DNA of 64,000 nt, taken from contig NW_022145613.1 of assembly GCF_000002235.5 (NCBI RefSeq), positions 10,788,429 through 10,852,428 of the forward strand. The letters run 5' to 3'. Made by a program: the position numbers and the translations under genes. The first letter of the stretch is position 1. Each line of letters opens with the position of its first letter. This document shows positions 39,714 to 50,908 of this stretch, in pieces. This DNA comes from Strongylocentrotus purpuratus. Its lineage: Eukaryota > Echinodermata > Echinoidea > Camarodonta > Strongylocentrotidae. The notes below the pieces were generated by a model. It searched no databases and was not told the DNA's origin. It saw only the letters and a list, made by a program, of their open reading frames with translations.

Positions 39714-42700
39714 TGTTTGATTGCAGTGCAGAATTTGGAAAGGAATCTCTCAACAAGCAGCTTCTTTCTGGACCAGATCTGACTAACACACTAGTGGGAG
39801 TACTTTGCAGGTTCAGACTGGAACCAATCGCATTTTGTTGCGATATACGTGAGATGTTCTACCAATTCAAGGTGAAGGAAGATCATAGGAAATACCTACG
39901 GTATTTGTGGTGGAAGGATGGAGACTTTCTGCAACAGCCCCATGAGCTAAGAATGACTGTCCATTTGTTTGGGGCGACGTCGTCTCCAGGATGCTCAAAC
40001 TTTTGTTTGAAACAGATTGCCAGCGACCATGCTATTGAATTTGGAGAGGATGTAAAGAACTTTGTACATCATAACTTCTACGTGGACGATGGGCTAATAT
40101 CTGTTCCTACCAAAGAAGAGGCCAAGAATCTGATCTCGAGAACCAGAGAGATGTGCAAGAAAGGAGGCCTCCACTTGCACAAATTCATCTCAAACACCCA
40201 AGAAGTGCTGGAAACAGTTCCGGAAGAGGATAGAGCAAAGGGCACTACCAAGACTAATCTCCTACAGGATAAGCTTCCTTTGCAGAAGGCACTTGGGGTG
40301 CAATGGTGTGTGGAATCTGACACGTTCCAATTCAGAGTCACACTCGATGACAGACCTCTAACCAGGCGCGGAATACTGTCAACCGTGATGTCGATCTATG
40401 ACCCTATGGGATTACTAGCCCCGATTGTCTTACCTGGTAAGCAGATTCTGCAAGAGCTGTGTAAGATGTCTGCTGATTGGGACGACCCCCTGCCAGATCA
40501 TCTCAGAGAAAGATGGGAGAAATGGACAACTGATCTGCATAATCTTGACTCCCTATCAATACAGAGATGCTACAAACCTGCAGACTTCGGTGAGGTTACG
40601 ACCATGCAGATGCACCACTTCTCCGATGCTAGTTCCGAGGGATACGGCCAATGCTCATACATGAGAATTAAGAATGGAGAGGGAAGAGTCCACTGTATCC
40701 TGGTGATGGCAAAGTCCAGGATTGCCCCGCTCAAGGCAGTAACAATACCCCGTTTGGAACTATCAGCTGCCGTTGTTTCCATTAGGGTGAGCACATTTCT
40801 TCAGCGAGAGTTAGCCTTGGAGGACATTGAGCATATCTACTGGACAGACAGCAATGTGGTACTTGGATACATAAACAATGAATCGAAGCGGTTCCATGTG
40901 TTCGTAGCAAATAGGATCTGTGAGATCAGACAACACTCAGAATCATCGCAGTGGAAGCACGTTCGAACACAGGACAATCCAGCAGATGGAGCTTCCAGAG
41001 GGTTTACCGTTGACCAACTCATCACTTCGAACTGGTTCACTGGCCCAGATTTTCTATGGGAAGAGACGGTTCCTCGTGCTGATGATCAGGAGGAATTCGA
41101 GGTTTCACCAGGTGACCCCGAGGTGAAGAAGTCTATGGTGAACGCGACTGTAATGGGTGACTCCAAGTTTGATCTGAGTCGCCTAGACCGATTCCCGACA
41201 TGGTATAGAGCAAAGAGGGCGATGGCTTATTGTCTGCTGTTCATCACAAGACTGAAACAACGTTGTCAAAGAAAACGTACAAGACAGGCAAATGATGACT
41301 CAACTTCCCAAGGCAAAGTCTCGGTGCAGAATCTACAACAGGCAGAAACTGAGATACTGAGACACGTCCAGAGTGAAGCCTTTGGGGAAGAAATAGAAAT
41401 CCTGAAGTCAATCCAGAGGAAACAGGATCTGAATGACAGGCAGAGAAGACGTCAAATAAAGAAAGAAAGTCGTCTCCATGGACTTGACACTTTCCTGGAT
41501 AAAAAGGGAATTCTAAGAGTTGGAGGAAGAATTCGAAGGGGAGACGACTCATATGACAGAAAGCATCCCCTGATTCTCCCACAAAGAAGCCACGTAACGG
41601 ACCTTGTGATACGTCACTGTCATGAGTTGACTGCTCATCAAGGAAGAGGCATGACATTGAACCAGATAAGAGAGAATGGATTTTGGGTTCTTGGAAGCAG
41701 TAATCGAGTGGCCAATTTCATACGAAAATGTGTCATATGCAATAGGCTACGTAGTCCCGCACAATTACAGAAGATGTCTGATCTACCGTCTGACCGTGTG
41801 TTACCTGCAGCACCTTTCACTTACTGTGGCATCGACTGCTTTGGCCCATGGGTGATAAAGGAAGGTAGAAAGGAGATGAAGCGATATGGACTTCTCTTCA
41901 CATGCATGCCTTCGAGAGCCGTGCATATTGAGACACTCAATAGTCTGACTACAGACTCATTCATTCAGGGATATCGTCGCTTTGCTGCTCTGAGGGGTCC
42001 AATACGTCAACTGAGATGCGACAGGGGAACGAACTTCGTTGGCGCAGAAGCAGAGTTAAGGAAAGCGTGGTCAGAAATGAATCACGAACATGTCAAAGGC
42101 ACTCTAATGAAAGAAGGATGTGACTACGTACAGTTCACTTTCAACGTCCCCGCGGCAAGCCATATGGGTGGAGTATGGGAGCGCCAAATAAGATCTGCCA
42201 GGAGAGTGCTTGAAACTTTGCTGTATCAATCGAGTAGACAACTCAATGATGAATCACTGAGAACACTGATGTATGAAGCGGCTGCAATTGTCAATAGCAG
42301 GCCGCTGACTGTGACTGACCTGAACGACCCAACATATTTGGCTCCTCTTACGCCAAATCATCTCATAACCATGAAGTCGAAAGTCTTACTTCCTCCACCA
42401 GGCAATTTTCAGGACGCTGATTTGTACTCCAGAAAGCGTTGGAGGAGGGTACAACATCTGATCAACGAGTTCTGGGATCGTTGGAGAAAGGAGTTTCTCC
42501 AGAACTTACAGACACGCCAGAAATGGACTCGGCCCCGACGGGATGCTAAGATTGGGGATATCGTCATCATGAAAGACGAGAACTTGCCACGAAATCAATG
42601 GTCCCTAGCAAGGATAAGCGAGGTCTTTCCTTCTACCGATGGACTCATTCGTAAAGTGAAGCTCGTAAAGGGTGACTCCGAACTTGACGACAGCGGTAAG

Positions 42701-42799
42701 CGTAAAGGACCTGTGAAAGAACTAGAGCGTCCGATACACAAACTGGTTTTGCTGCTTCCGCGTGAAGACCAGGACGGATTCCCGACCAAGGAGCCTTGA
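39714..42799 (+). pseudogene. pol: BEL pol, 5'-truncated copy (left unit)
   Basis: About 1028 codons equal to the C-terminal part of the intact unit. They cover reverse transcriptase (YVDD near codon 123), RNase H (HHFSDAS), the integrase zinc region, the D..D..E catalytic core ([21 protein letters not shown]) and the C-terminal domain ending [10 protein letters not shown]. No ATG opens it: the frame is entered at the LTR-pol junction with GTG. Gag, zinc knuckles and protease are missing. It differs from the intact unit by Asp versus Gly in the NLDSLS/NLGSLS stretch and a few silent changes. It could not make a full polyprotein. Confidence 0.92.
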
Positions 42800-43200
42800 A
42801 TACTGTAAGGTAATTAATATCCCTCACAAATAGGTTTTGATAGATTTAAGTAAATATAGAAGTCTGAACATAAGACTATCCAAAATTCGAATTACCCGCA
42901 AAATCTGAAAGTCTAGAATAAGACTAGTCAAATAATCTAATTGAAGTTTTAGAACCAAGAATATCTGTAATTGGTCTGTAATTAAGACTATGCTGGAACT
43001 GTAACTACAGACGCACATCAGCTGAAATGAAGTCTAATTGAACTGAGTAAACTCTTGAACTAATTGATCTGATTGAACAACAACAAGAACTCTTTTTGTG
43101 GATTGACGACATTTCCGAATGAGCTGTAATGACCTTTATTGCTGTTTGTTTTTTGTTCTCTGTTTGAAAAAATGTAATCTTATCAAATTGGAAGATCGAG
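42800..43200 (+). other. BEL 3' untranslated region, left unit
   Basis: Same as 50508-50908. It ends in a purine-rich GGAAGATCGAG directly before the LTR, a plausible polypurine tract for plus-strand priming. Confidence 0.75.
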
Positions 43201-44733
43201 CATATGACAACTATATTTGTAGAAAACGGAAATTAAGTTGATATACCTCATTTTATCGCATTAATTACCTTGCAAAAAATTACAATGTGATTGCACTTAT
43301 AAGAATGTATTTAAAGGGTATTTCAGTTCAATTTCATCATTATGCTTGTATGTATTGTATACATGAATGAGCATTAGATGTGAACCTGAATTGAAACCCC
43401 CCCTTTTGCAACGTAAATTCATGCAGAGTATTTGAACTGAGAGTTGATCCAGGTTATTTTCTCGATTTCTAAATCCAGTACTTGCAAATACAGCTAATTG
43501 CTAGTTATAAATGGTGAGTTGCAAGGTCTGAGTGTTTGAGACTCGCGGTTAAATTTAATTTAACTCAGATGCTGTAATAAGATACTTGGTACAAGCTCTG
43601 TACTAGAGATGAAGTAATCTCACGATACAATTTGAACTGTAAATCTTGAATAAAGATTTGTTTTCCTGCATGCGCAATTGATCATGTACGTTTCAAGATA
43701 AGTAGAAATTGAAATTTTGAGATGTAGATCTATATGTATACATATATTGATATATTTTGAACTATTAATGTTGATAAGGAACAAATAATCCAAGTCATTT
43801 CTATGAAGCTAAAAAGGGGTAAATTAATTATTAATTTAAAGGAGCCATGTTAATGTGATCGTTTATGAGAGTTAGTTTATCTGACAAAAAGGAGTATTCT
43901 GACTTACGTCATGGGCTGAAATAGCGCCATCTACGCTTTCCTAATTCCGACATAGCAGTAGCAACGAATTGGATGTTCGCACCGAAATCTTGTCCTAAAT
44001 TACACCTGTTATTGATACGAAGCCAACCCGTTTGCAACAATAAGGAGGCAAGAAGGTTCGTTAATTCGATATATTAATGTATAACGAGTATAAATAGTAT
44101 AAATAATGAGAAATGATGATATGAATGTAATCTAATATGCTTAAGTGATAATGAATGGTGTGTGTAGTATTAGTGTATGCACGGACACGTATGATACCGT
44201 ATACGGCTGTAGTGGACGTTATATATATGCAAATTAGATGCACGTAAAACAGGTATACGATATATACGATATAGAGTGTAAGCTAGGGTGCTACGTAAGG
44301 CAATGTTAATCGTATGCACGTAAATAGGTATACGATATTAACGATACGAATGACGTGTCCGCTATAAGAAGGACGCAGTCATTGATATGCGTTATGCTAA
44401 TAAGTCTTTGTGATTCAAACTATCTTCCACGAATATTGGTCACGTGACTTGAGCGAAGGTATTGTTTATAGATAATTGCATATACACAAATGATAAGAGA
44501 CAAAGAGAAGAAATTCATTTGTTATTAATCACTGCATTTAATAGGCGAACTGATGATATTATTTATACACATGTATTCGAAAATGCCTGTATGAACAATT
44601 ACTTATAATCTGTTCTTTTTCTTTATCATGTTTTGTTCATACAGTTTTCACGGAGCAAGTGTGATGGAATTAGTTGACATAGAATAAATTAGCAAGTCAA
44701 CCCTACTACGACTTTTCATTGACTGTTTCTTCA
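43201..44733 (+). repeat. Middle LTR (1533 bp)
   Basis: CATATGACAACTATATTTGT to TTGACTGTTTCTTCA. It differs from the right LTR by one C in a poly-C run (43398 region) and one C/T (near 44311). It serves as the 3' LTR of the left unit and the 5' LTR of the right unit. The exact edge is uncertain by a few bases: a TG..CA form would start at 43205. Promoter activity is expected of an LTR; TATA-like TATAAATAG lies at about 44090. Confidence 0.88.
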
Positions 44734-44806
44734 GTGAAAACTTCACTTCACTACGACTTGCAACCTGCGATGACGTCGTGATTCAGATTACGTGATTTGG
44801 TACAAG

Positions 44807-45724
44807 ATGTCGGAAGTGGACATGATGGGGGACAAGGAGAAGGAAAACCCTGTTGCTGAAGCTGTGGACACAAGGTCAAAGCGAGAAGTCAAACTCACTG
44901 AGAAAGGTCTGCAGTATCAAGCTGAAACAAAAGGGAAGGAATTTAAGAGATCCATTAGTGCTTGGCGTAGAGCGTCGAATAAGTTAAGAGCTACCTTGAG
45001 CGACATCAGTGATGTCAAAGTTATTCGACAAGGTAGGGACGCTCTGCAGCAGGTGATGGACAACGCCATATCCGCTCAAGAAGACCTTCAGATTCTATTG
45101 GAGTTGGCAGGAATCGACGATGACAGCCATGAAAGGCTCGACAACATCGAACAAGAACACTCAGAGCTGATGAAAGGAGTACAAGAACACCTCCTCGAAC
45201 AAGAATCGTCAAGAAAATCTAAAGTTTCATCGAAAAGACTATCATCCTGTCAAAAATGGGTGAATGAATGCTCGTTTGAAAGCCAGGATGATGTGCCGAC
45301 TAAAGATGTGCCGACCAAAGATGTGCCAACTGAAGATGTTCCGACTACAGAATTGCCGACTAAAGAACCCTTGTTAAATTTGCTGACTCAGCTACAGATT
45401 AGTCGCTTGCCACTGCCAGAACCAGATATCTTTTCTGGGGATCCACTGCAATACCCTAGTTGGAAACAGGCCTACGACATCTTAATGGAACATCAAGGTA
45501 TTCCTGCAAGGGATCGATTCTTCTACTTAAAGAAGTATCTACGTGGCCCACCTCTCGAACTCGTGCAAGGATTTTCTCTGATACACAATGATATGGCATA
45601 CAATCGAGCTACGAGTGAACTAGAACAGAGATATGGTGATCCATTCATCATTTCGAATGCATTTCGTGACCGACTGGATAACTGGCCAAAGATACCTACA
45701 AAAGGATTCCAGAGGACTGCGTAG
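44807..45724 (+). CDS. gag: BEL gag, N-terminal part (first frame)
   Basis: From ATG 44807 (MSEVDMMGDKEKENPVAEAV) to TAG at 45722, 305 codons. It has a charged coiled-coil-rich N half, then three to four short repeats VPTKD/VPTED (about residues 164-185). A gag domain of the DUF1759 type follows (PEPDIFSGDPLQYPSWKQAY, RFFYLKKYLRGPP, ELEQRYGDP). The domain should run on as WPKIPTK then DSRGLRRFSDYL, but the second part is in the +1 frame after ACAAAAGGAT (45698-45707). Removing one A from the A4 run would restore a single gag-pol frame. This is either a single-base indel or a +1 frameshift site. Confidence 0.88.
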   Translation: MSEVDMMGDKEKENPVAEAVDTRSKREVKLTEKGLQYQAETKGKEFKRSISAWRRASNKLRATLSDISDVKVIRQGRDALQQVMDNAISAQEDLQILLELAGIDDDSHERLDNIEQEHSELMKGVQEHLLEQESSRKSKVSSKRLSSCQKWVNECSFESQDDVPTKDVPTKDVPTEDVPTTELPTKEPLLNLLTQLQISRLPLPEPDIFSGDPLQYPSWKQAYDILMEHQGIPARDRFFYLKKYLRGPPLELVQGFSLIHNDMAYNRATSELEQRYGDPFIISNAFRDRLDNWPKIPTKGFQRTA

Positions 45725-48700
45725 ATTCTCTGATTACCTACGACAATGCCAAACAGCAATAGAAAAGATCGGCAACCTCCGACAGTTAGATGACGAACGT
45801 GAGAATAGGAAACTCCTATCCAAACTTCCCGATTGGCTTGTTACTAAATGGAGCCGACGAGTCTATGAGCATAGGAGGTCACATGGTACATTTCCTTCAT
45901 TCGGTACCTTTTCATCATTCATTGAGGAAGAGAGTAACATTGCATGTGACCCAATCACGTCCATTGGTAGCCTGAAGGAGGACAAACCGAAACAGGACAG
46001 AGGAAAATCCATGAGAGCGTTAACTATGAGAACCAGCTCCATCCAAGATGAGACAAAGAGGCCAGAACGGAAATCATTCTGTATATTCTGTAGAAATCAT
46101 CATCACCTTGAGGATTGTCAAGCCTTTGTCAATCAGCCTATGTCCGAGAGGAAGAAGTTCATAAGAGAAAAGGGCTTGTGTTACGGGTGTCTCAAGAGAG
46201 GTCATCTGACCAAAAAATGTCGAGTGAGAAGCACATGCAGAGAGTGCAACAAGCGTCATCCTACGCCACTACACTTTGACAGAAGACCTTCAGAAGAAAG
46301 GGAAAGGACATCGAACCAGGAAGAAATACAATCTTCAAATTCACATACACTTGTTAATTCTAACGCCACAAGTTATGTGAAAAGCGCGGCAATCGTGCCA
46401 GTCTGGCTGTCTCATGAGAATATGAAGGAAGAGAGGCTCGTATACGCACTATTAGATACTCAATCGGATACCACCTTCATATTGAATTCTACAAAGGATG
46501 CCTTAGGACTTCATGGACTGAGGGTCAACCTTCTTCTGTCTACAATGTCGACCAAGAACGAAAGGATTCCAAGTGAGAAGATTAAAGGACTCACAGCTCG
46601 AGCCTTTAACAGTGAAAAGGTGATACACCTTCCAGCTGCATACACTAGAGACATAATGCCAGCCAACAGAGAACACATCCCCACTCCTGAAGTAGCTCGC
46701 TCTTTCCCACATTTGGTTCCAATTGCTGACCAACTTCTGCCTCTGAAGCACTGTGAAATAGGATTGTTGATCGGCTATGATTGTGGAAGAGCTCTGACTC
46801 CTCGAGATGTGATTCCCTCCCAAGAAGATGACGGTCCATTTGGAATGAAAACTGACTTGGGATGGAGCATAGTGGGTGTTACAAGTCAAGATGAACAGCA
46901 CTACAACCCCGATGATCACGTTGGCCACAGTCATCGCTTGACAGCACGTGAAATACCCGCTGAACTAGCTGAAAGAGACATGTCCATCAAGAAGAGAGTA
47001 ACGTTCACTCACAACGTTACAATCAAAGAAGAGATCAGCCCTTCGTCTGTGCTGAAGCTGATGGAAAGAGATTTCTCAGAGAGCAGAAGTGAGGTACCAT
47101 TTTCGCAACATGATACAAGATTTATGAGAATCATGTCGGAGAATGTCCATATCACAGATGATGGTCATTACGAGACTCCTCTTCCCTTTAAAGAAGATGT
47201 CGTCAACCTTCCCAACAACAGATTCATGGCGGAAAGGAGATTGAGTCATCTAAAGAGAAAGTTTCAAAGAGACTCTGAGTATCATCAGAAATACTCGGAA
47301 AAGATGGATGCTCTCTTGGAGAAAGGATATGCTGAAAGTGTACCAGAATATGACAAGCAGAACGGCCAAGCATGGTACATTCCCCATCATGGGGTAGTAC
47401 AACCCAACAAGTTACGAGTTGTGTTTGATTGCAGTGCAGAATTTGGAAAGGAATCTCTCAACAAGCAGCTTCTTTCTGGACCAGATCTGACTAACACACT
47501 AGTGGGAGTACTTTGCAGGTTCAGACTGGAACCAATCGCATTTTGTTGCGATATACGTGAGATGTTCTACCAATTCAAGGTGAAGGAAGATCATAGGAAA
47601 TACCTACGGTATTTGTGGTGGAAGGATGGAGACTTTCTGCAACAGCCCCATGAGCTAAGAATGACTGTCCATTTGTTTGGGGCGACGTCGTCTCCAGGAT
47701 GCTCAAACTTTTGTTTGAAACAGATTGCCAGCGACCATGCTATTGAATTTGGAGAGGATGTAAAGAACTTTGTACATCATAACTTCTACGTGGACGATGG
47801 GCTAATATCTGTTCCTACCAAAGAAGAGGCCAAGAATCTGATCTCGAGAACCAGAGAGATGTGCAAGAAAGGAGGCCTCCACTTGCACAAATTCATCTCA
47901 AACACCCAAGAAGTGCTGGAAACAGTTCCGGAAGAGGATAGAGCAAAGGGCACTACCAAGACTAATCTCCTACAGGATAAGCTTCCTTTGCAGAAGGCAC
48001 TTGGGGTGCAATGGTGTGTGGAATCTGACACGTTCCAATTCAGAGTCACACTCGATGACAGACCTCTAACCAGGCGCGGAATACTGTCAACCGTGATGTC
48101 GATCTATGACCCTATGGGATTACTAGCCCCGATTGTCTTACCTGGTAAGCAGATTCTGCAAGAGCTGTGTAAGATGTCTGCTGATTGGGACGACCCCCTG
48201 CCAGATCATCTCAGAGAAAGATGGGAGAAATGGACAACTGATCTGCATAATCTTGGCTCCCTATCAATACAGAGATGCTACAAACCTGCAGACTTCGGTG
48301 AGGTTACGACCATGCAGATGCACCACTTCTCCGATGCTAGTTCCGAGGGATACGGCCAATGCTCATACATGAGAATTAAGAATGGAGAGGGAAGAGTCCA
48401 CTGTATCCTGGTGATGGCAAAGTCCAGGATTGCCCCGCTCAAGGCAGTAACAATACCCCGTTTGGAACTATCAGCTGCCGTTGTTTCCATTAGGGTGAGC
48501 ACATTTCTTCAGCGAGAGTTAGCCTTGGAGGACATTGAGCATATCTACTGGACAGACAGCAATGTGGTACTTGGATACATAAACAATGAATCGAAGCGGT
48601 TCCATGTGTTCGTAGCAAATAGGATCTGTGAGATCAGACAACACTCAGAATCATCGCAGTGGAAGCACGTTCGAACACAGGACAATCCAGCAGATGGAGC

Positions 48701-50507
48701 TTCCAGAGGGTTTACCGTTGACCAACTCATCACTTCGAACTGGTTCACTGGCCCAGATTTTCTATGGGAAGAGACGGTTCCTCGCGCTGATGATCAGGAG
48801 GAATTCGAGGTTTCACCAGGTGACCCCGAGGTGAAGAAGTCTATGGTGAACGCGACTGTAATGGGTGACTCCAAGTTTGATCTGAGTCGCCTAGACCGAT
48901 TCCCGACATGGTATAGAGCAAAGAGGGCGATGGCTTATTGTCTGCTGTTCATCACAAGACTGAAACAACGTTGTCAAAGAAAACGTACAAGACAGGCAAA
49001 TGATGACTCAACTTCCCAAGGCAAAGTCTCGGTGCAGAATCTACAACAGGCAGAAACTGAGATACTGAGACACGTCCAGAGTGAAGCCTTTGGGGAAGAA
49101 ATAGAAATCCTGAAGTCAATCCAGAGGAAACAGGATCTGAATGACAGGCAGAGAAGACGTCAAATAAAGAAAGAAAGTCGTCTCCATGGACTTGACACTT
49201 TCCTGGATAAAAAGGGAATTCTAAGAGTTGGAGGAAGAATTCGAAGGGGAGACGACTCATATGACAGAAAGCATCCCCTGATTCTCCCACAAAGAAGCCA
49301 CGTAACGGACCTTGTGATACGTCACTGTCATGAGTTGACTGCTCATCAAGGAAGAGGCATGACATTGAACCAGATAAGAGAGAATGGATTTTGGGTTCTT
49401 GGAAGCAGTAATCGAGTGGCCAATTTCATACGAAAATGTGTCATATGCAATAGGCTACGTAGTCCCGCACAATTACAGAAGATGTCTGATCTACCGTCTG
49501 ACCGTGTGTTACCTGCAGCACCTTTCACTTACTGTGGCATCGACTGCTTTGGCCCATGGGTGATAAAGGAAGGTAGAAAGGAGATGAAGCGATATGGACT
49601 TCTCTTCACATGCATGCCTTCGAGAGCCGTGCATATTGAGACACTCAATAGTCTGACTACAGACTCATTCATTCAGGGATATCGTCGCTTTGCTGCTCTG
49701 AGGGGTCCAATACGTCAACTGAGATGCGACAGGGGAACGAACTTCGTTGGCGCAGAAGCAGAGTTAAGGAAAGCGTGGTCAGAAATGAATCACGAACATG
49801 TCAAAGGCACTCTAATGAAAGAAGGATGTGACTACGTACAGTTCACTTTCAACGTCCCCGCGGCAAGCCATATGGGTGGAGTATGGGAGCGCCAAATAAG
49901 ATCTGCCAGGAGAGTGCTTGAAACTTTGCTGTATCAATCGAGTAGACAACTCAATGATGAATCACTGAGAACACTGATGTATGAAGCGGCTGCAATTGTC
50001 AATAGCAGGCCGCTGACTGTGACTGACCTGAACGACCCAACATATTTGGCTCCTCTTACGCCAAATCATCTCATAACCATGAAGTCGAAAGTCTTACTTC
50101 CTCCACCAGGCAATTTTCAGGACGCTGATTTGTACTCCAGAAAGCGTTGGAGGAGGGTACAACATCTGATCAACGAGTTCTGGGATCGTTGGAGAAAGGA
50201 GTTTCTCCAGAACTTACAGACACGCCAGAAATGGACTCGGCCCCGACGGGATGCTAAGATTGGGGATATCGTCATCATGAAAGACGAGAACTTGCCACGA
50301 AATCAATGGTCCCTAGCAAGGATAAGCGAGGTCTTTCCTTCTACCGATGGACTCATTCGTAAAGTGAAGCTCGTAAAGGGTGACTCCGAACTTGACGACA
50401 GCGGTAAGCGTAAAGGACCTGTGAAAGAACTAGAGCGTCCGATACACAAACTGGTTTTGCTGCTTCCGCGTGAAGACCAGGACGGATTCCCGACCAAGGA
50501 GCCTTGA
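45705..50507 (+). CDS. pol: BEL gag C-terminus and pol polyprotein
   Basis: About 1600 codons in the +1 frame relative to the gag start; the open frame itself runs from 45633 (1624 codons). In that numbering it has two CCHC knuckles (from residue 150, CIFCRNHHHLEDC, and 183, CYGCLKRGHLTKKC), a retropepsin-like LLDTQSD (275), RT with YVDD (719), RNase H (SDAS, Asp901), an integrase zinc region (about 1230), catalytic D1304, D1366 and E1419, and a C-terminal DUF5641-like domain ([15 protein letters not shown]). The domain order gag-PR-RT-RH-IN and the DUF1759/DUF5641 signatures fit BEL/Pao. All catalytic motifs look intact. Confidence 0.93.
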   Translation, partial: DSRGLRRFSDYLRQCQTAIEKIGNLRQLDDERENRKLLSKLPDWLVTKWSRRVYEHRRSHGTFPSFGTFSSFIEEESNIACDPITSIGSLKEDKPKQDRGKSMRALTMRTSSIQDETKRPERKSFCIFCRNHHHLEDCQAFVNQPMSERKKFIREKGLCYGCLKRGHLTKKCRVRSTCRECNKRHPTPLHFDRRPSEERERTSNQEEIQSSNSHTLVNSNATSYVKSAAIVPVWLSHENMKEERLVYALLDTQSDTTFILNSTKDALGLHGLRVNLLLSTMSTKNERIPSEKIKGLTARAFNSEKVIHLPAAYTRDIMPANREHIPTPEVARSFPHLVPIADQLLPLKHCEIGLLIGYDCGRALTPRDVIPSQEDDGPFGMKTDLGWSIVGVTSQDEQHYNPDDHVGHSHRLTAREIPAELAERDMSIKKRVTFTHNVTIKEEISPSSVLKLMERDFSESRSEVPFSQHDTRFMRIMSENVHITDDGHYETPLPFKEDVVNLPNNRFMAERRLSHLKRKFQRDSEYHQKYSEKMDALLEKGYAESVPEYDKQNGQAWYIPHHGVVQPNKLRVVFDCSAEFGKESLNKQLLSGPDLTNTLVGVLCRFRLEPIAFCCDIREMFYQFKVKEDHRKYLRYLWWKDGDFLQQPHELRMTVHLFGATSSPGCSNFCLKQIASDHAIEFGEDVKNFVHHNFYVDDGLISVPTKEEAKNLISRTREMCKKGGLHLHKFISNTQEVLETVPEEDRAKGTTKTNLLQDKLPLQKALGVQWCVESDTFQFRVTLDDRPLTRRGILSTVMSIYDPMGLLAPIVLPGKQILQELCKMSADWDDPLPDHLRERWEKWTTDLHNLGSLSIQRCYKPADFGEVTTMQMHHFSDASSEGYGQCSYMRIKNGEGRVHCILVMAKSRIAPLKAVTIPRLELSAAVVSIRVSTFLQRELALEDIEHIYWTDSNVVLGYINNESKRFHVFVANRICEIRQHSESSQWKHVRTQDNPADGASRGFTVDQLITSNWFTGPDFLWEETVPRADDQEEFEVSPGDPEVKKSMVNATVMGDSKFDLSRLDRFPTWYRAKRAMAYCLLFITRLKQRCQRKRTRQANDDSTSQGKVSVQNLQQAETEILRHVQSEAFGEEIEILKSIQRKQDLNDRQRRRQIKKESRLHGLDTFLDKKGILRVGGRIRRGDDSYDRKHPLILPQRSHVTDLVIRHCHELTAHQGRGMTLNQIRENGFWVLGSSNRVANFIRKCVICNRLRSPAQLQKMSDLPSDRVLPAAPFTYCGIDCFGPWVIKEGRKEMKRYGLLFTCMPSRAVHIETLNSLTTDSFIQGYRRFAALRGPIRQLRCDRGTNFVGAEAELRKAWSEMNHEHVKGTLMKEGCDYVQFTFNVPAASHMGGVWERQIRSARRVLETLLYQSSRQLNDESLRTLMYEAAAIVNSRPLTVTDLNDPTYLAPLTPNHLITMKSKVLLPPPGNFQDADLYSRKRWRRVQHLINEFWDRWRKEFLQNLQTRQKWTRPRRDAKIGDIVIMKDENLPRNQWSLARISEVFPSTDGLIRKVKLVKGDSELDDSGKRKGPVKELERPIHKLVLLLPREDQDGFPTKEP

Positions 50508-50908
50508 ATACTGTAAGGTAATTAATATCCCTCACAAATAGGTTTTGATAGATTTAAGTAAATATAGAAGTCTGAACATAAGACTATCCAAAATTCGAAT
50601 TACCCGCAAAATCTGAAAGTCTAGAATAAGACTAGTCAAATAATCTAATTGAAGTTTTAGAACCAAGAATATCTGTAATTGGTCTGTAATTAAGACTATG
50701 CTGGAACTGTAACTACAGACGCACATCAGCTGAAATGAAGTCTAATTGAACTGAGTAAACTCTTGAACTAATTGATCTGATTGAACAACAACAAGAACTC
50801 TTTTTGTGGATTGACGACATTTCCGAATGAGCTGTAATGACCTTTATTGCTGTTTGTTTTTTGTTCTCTGTTTGAAAAAATGTAATCTTATCAAATTGGA
50901 AGATCGAG
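50508..50908 (+). other. BEL 3' untranslated region, right unit
   Basis: About 400 bp between the pol stop and the right LTR, AT-rich, ending in GGAAGATCGAG (polypurine-tract candidate). Confidence 0.75.

Noticed and set aside
39713..42799. Left pol unit as an independent gene with its own start
   Set aside because: The first codon is GTG at a deletion junction; the open frame is inherited from the intact polyprotein.
45021..50726. Antisense and alternate-frame open frames inside BEL pol
   Set aside because: They are shadows of the coding strand; the same set recurs in both pol copies because the DNA is duplicated.
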